From an uncultured Bacteroidota bacterium (GTDB lineage: Bacteria > Bacteroidota > Bacteroidia > Chitinophagales > Chitinophagaceae), in contig CAIWKU010000385.1 of the NCBI GenBank assembly GCA_903913355.1, positions 1 through 14,487 of the forward strand: 14,487 nt of DNA. The letters run 5' to 3'. The first letter of the stretch is position 1, and every line of letters starts with the position of its first letter. The notes under the pieces were generated by a model. The model made no database searches and was not told the DNA's origin. It was given only the letters and a program-made list of their open reading frames with translations. The position numbers and the translations under genes were made by a program. Positions 12,133-14,487 of this stretch are shown in pieces.

Positions 12133-14487
12133 ATGCCAATGATAACCTATACCCTGAAGGATATTGCAGAGATCATTCATGTGAAGGAGGTATTTCCAGA
12201 TAATCCTGTCATTGGTCAATTGGTAATTGATAGCCGTAAAATCGTTTTCCCGGAAAGCTCCCTTTTTTTTGCATTGAATGGCCCCAGACGAGACGGGCAT
12301 AGCTTTATTTCCGAAGTATATGAAAGAGGGGTCAGAAATTTTGTAGTAAAACGTGATTTTGATTTTCAGCAGTTTCCTAGCGCGAATTTCCTAAGAGTAG
12401 ATAATGTATTATTGGCATTACAGCAGTTGGCAACTTTTCATCGCAGTCGGTTTAGCATTCCCGTGATTGGAATTACAGGAAGTAATGGAAAAACCATTGT
12501 AAAGGAATGGCTGTATCAATTATTAAGTCCGGATTATACGATTGTCCGAAGTCCGAGAAGTTATAACTCGCAAATCGGGGTACCCCTAAGTGTCTGGCAA
12601 ATGAACACACAGCATACACTGGCTATTTTTGAGGCAGGTATATCTACTGTAAATGAAATGGATGCTTTAGCAAAGATCATACAGCCAACCATCGGAGTTA
12701 TGACCAATATTGCGGATGCACATAGAGAAGGATTTACAGATAACCGGCAGAAAGCGCTTGAAAAAATAAAATTATGTAAACAGGCTACCAATTTTGTATT
12801 CGGAAAAGAAGCCATACAACCTTTCTTATATCCGGAAAAGGGGGATTCGATTTATTTTGAAAAAGGCACACAATTTTTCTCCTGGAGCAGGAATGAAACT
12901 GCTACACTCAAAATAATAACCGAAGAAAAAAAGGGAAACGAGACGGCTATTACCGGGCTGTTTGCTGGTAAAGCGGTTGCGGTTACTATACCATTTACCG
13001 ATCGTATTTCTATCGATAACGCGATTACCTGTTGGGGAGCATTATTGTCGCTGAAATATGAACAACCTGTAATCAATGAACGTATGTTACTGCTGGAACC
13101 TGTTGATATGCGTATGCAGCTAAAAAAAGGGATTAACAATTGTTATATACTGAACGATAGTTATAGCAATGATCTCGCTTCATTAGATTTGGCATTGGAT
13201 TATCTTCAACAACAGGCAGGTAATGAATCCACTACTTTGATTTTATCTGATCTTTTAGAATCCGGGTATACGGAAGAAGAATTGTATAAGGGTATTGCAG
13301 AAAAAATAAAAGCAAGGGCAATTCACAGGCTTATTGCAATTGGGCCAGCCATTAGTGCACATCATTTTCTTTTTGAGAAACAGGATACAATCGTGTCATT
13401 CTATCCCACTACAGATGTTTTTTTACAACAATCGGGAATACACCAGTTTTCAAAGGAATATATTTTATTAAAAGGAGCCAGGGTTTTTGAGTTTGAAAAA
13501 ATTTCGCATTGGCTGGAGCAAAAAGTGCACCAAACGGTTATGGAAATCAATCTTACTGCCCTTGCGAATAACCTGAAACTGCACCAGGCTCAATTATTAC
13601 CAAGTACCCGTTTAATGGCCATGGTAAAAGCATTCAGCTATGGAAGCGGAACTGCAGAAATTGCCAGGGTTTTGCAATTTCATAAAGTAGATTACCTGGC
13701 AGTGGCCTATGCAGATGAAGGTGTTGAATTGCGAAAAGCGGGAATCAGCTTACCAATCATGGTGATGAATGTGGATGAAGCAGGATTTGATGCTATGGTA
13801 AACTATGATCTTGAGCCGGAAATTTATTCCTTCCCTATTTATTATGCATTTCATCATTATCTCAGTCAACAAGGGCTTACCCAATTTCCGGTACATATAA
13901 AATTCAATACCGGGATGAACCGACTGGGTTTTGAAACAGGAGAAGCAGAAGCACTGGCTATCCTGATCAGCGAGAAACAAACGATGGCTGTGAAAAGCGT
14001 GTTTAGTCACCTGGCAGCAAGTGAAGCAGCCGAGCATGATGGGTTTACCCAATTACAGGTTAGATTATTTGAAGATGCCTGTTTACAAATGAAGAAAATA
14101 ATCGGTTATGATTTTATCAGACATATAGCCAATTCAGCAGCCATATATCGCAATCCTGCTTATCAGTTTGATATGGTGCGCCTGGGTATAGGATTATATG
14201 GGGTGAATAATTCCGATGATAAAAATGCTATTCCGCTGGAAACGGTGACTACTTTGAAATCAACCATTGCCCAGGTAAGACATGTAAAAGCCGGGGAAAC
14301 CGTTGGGTATGGGAGAAAAGGAAAACTGGAAAGAGATAGCATCATTGCTACGGTAAGGATCGGTTATGCGGATGGGTTTGGAAGGGAATTGGGTAATGGA
14401 AATGGGAAAATGTTTTTGAATGACAGGCTTGTGCCAGTAATAGTCAATGTATGTATGGATATGACCATGATTGATGTAACGGATCTG
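12133..14487 (+). CDS. Bifunctional MurF D-Ala-D-Ala ligase / alanine racemase, C-terminus cut by the window
   Basis: A fusion of two peptidoglycan enzymes; 785 residues are visible and the frame is still open at the window end. Residues 1 to about 465 are MurF, which adds D-Ala-D-Ala to UDP-MurNAc-tripeptide in the cytoplasm. The ATP loop is GITGSNGKT at 113-121, followed by YNSQIGVPLS, FEAGIS and NIADAHREGF, then LLKGARVFEFE at the end of the domain. Residues about 470-785 are alanine racemase, starting MEINLTALANNL. Lys499 in MVKAFSYGSG binds PLP, Tyr745 in GYADGFGRELG is the second catalytic residue, and CMDMTMIDVTDL is the CMD motif near the end. Only some 35-45 residues should be missing. 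Such fusions are common in Bacteroidota and couple D-Ala supply to its use. Start ATG 12133 is preferred; Met3 is an alternative. Confidence 0.94.
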   Translation, partial: MPMITYTLKDIAEIIHVKEVFPDNPVIGQLVIDSRKIVFPESSLFFALNGPRRDGHSFISEVYERGVRNFVVKRDFDFQQFPSANFLRVDNVLLALQQLATFHRSRFSIPVIGITGSNGKTIVKEWLYQLLSPDYTIVRSPRSYNSQIGVPLSVWQMNTQHTLAIFEAGISTVNEMDALAKIIQPTIGVMTNIADAHREGFTDNRQKALEKIKLCKQATNFVFGKEAIQPFLYPEKGDSIYFEKGTQFFSWSRNETATLKIITEEKKGNETAITGLFAGKAVAVTIPFTDRISIDNAITCWGALLSLKYEQPVINERMLLLEPVDMRMQLKKGINNCYILNDSYSNDLASLDLALDYLQQQAGNESTTLILSDLLESGYTEEELYKGIAEKIKARAIHRLIAIGPAISAHHFLFEKQDTIVSFYPTTDVFLQQSGIHQFSKEYILLKGARVFEFEKISHWLEQKVHQTVMEINLTALANNLKLHQAQLLPSTRLMAMVKAFSYGSGTAEIARVLQFHKVDYLAVAYADEGVELRKAGISLPIMVMNVDEAGFDAMVNYDLEPEIYSFPIYYAFHHYLSQQGLTQFPVHIKFNTGMNRLGFETGEAEALAILISEKQTMAVKSVFSHLAASEAAEHDGFTQLQVRLFEDACLQMKKIIGYDFIRHIANSAAIYRNPAYQFDMVRLGIGLYGVNNSDDKNAIPLETVTTLKSTIAQVRHVKAGETVGYGRKGKLERDSIIATVRIGYADGFGRELGNGNGKMFLNDRLVPVIVNVCMDMTMIDVTDL

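Overview
The window reads as a core chromosomal segment of a member of the Bacteroidota, most likely a Chitinophaga/Sediminibacterium-like lineage. Four observations support this: the gliding-motility ABC transporter genes gldF-gldG, a fused MurF-alanine racemase gene, the acpP-fabF-rnc gene order, and several upstream boxes matching the Bacteroidota -7 promoter element TAnnTTTG. Start codons rarely have a recognisable Shine-Dalgarno sequence. I see no phage, insertion sequence, CRISPR array, tRNA or rRNA.

Layout. The window opens on the C-terminal part of a hexuronate-type MFS transporter whose upstream reading frame is broken within the first 65 bases (36-554). A secreted DUF6807/PmoA-family protein follows (599-1648), then a YcxB-like membrane protein (1805-2278). 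A GNAT acetyltransferase (2373-2801, minus) converges on the latter. Divergent from it is a fatty-acid/RNA operon: acyl carrier protein acpP (2966-3202), ketoacyl-ACP synthase II fabF (3290-4549) and ribonuclease III rnc (4554-5261), with a strong hairpin between acpP and fabF. Methylmalonyl-CoA epimerase (5353-5757, minus) converges on rnc and diverges from an iron-sulfur assembly operon of iscS (5884-7101), iscU (7203-7619) and iscA (7694-8044). That operon ends in a 13-bp hairpin terminator shared with a convergent gene for a small proline-rich secreted protein (8109-8480, minus). Next come gldF and gldG (8586-11062), a TerC/Alx-family membrane protein (11109-12104) and the murF-alr fusion (12133 to the window end, missing only its last part).

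How the genes work together. AcpP carries acyl chains and FabF elongates them; rnc rides on the same transcript. IscS takes sulfur from cysteine, IscU is the scaffold and IscA an A-type carrier; no iscR, hscB, hscA or fdx is present here, although IscU keeps the chaperone-binding LPPVK motif. GldF and GldG are the membrane and auxiliary subunits of the gliding transporter; the ATPase GldA is not in the window.

I do not see a clearly new protein system. The least explained signal is in the spacers: four of them (2284-2370, 5262-5356, 7104-7196, 7652-7688) are built from short words repeated directly and, in three of the four, as distant reverse complements, each spacer with its own vocabulary. 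The iscS-iscU spacer can form two mutually exclusive stems, which resembles an attenuator.
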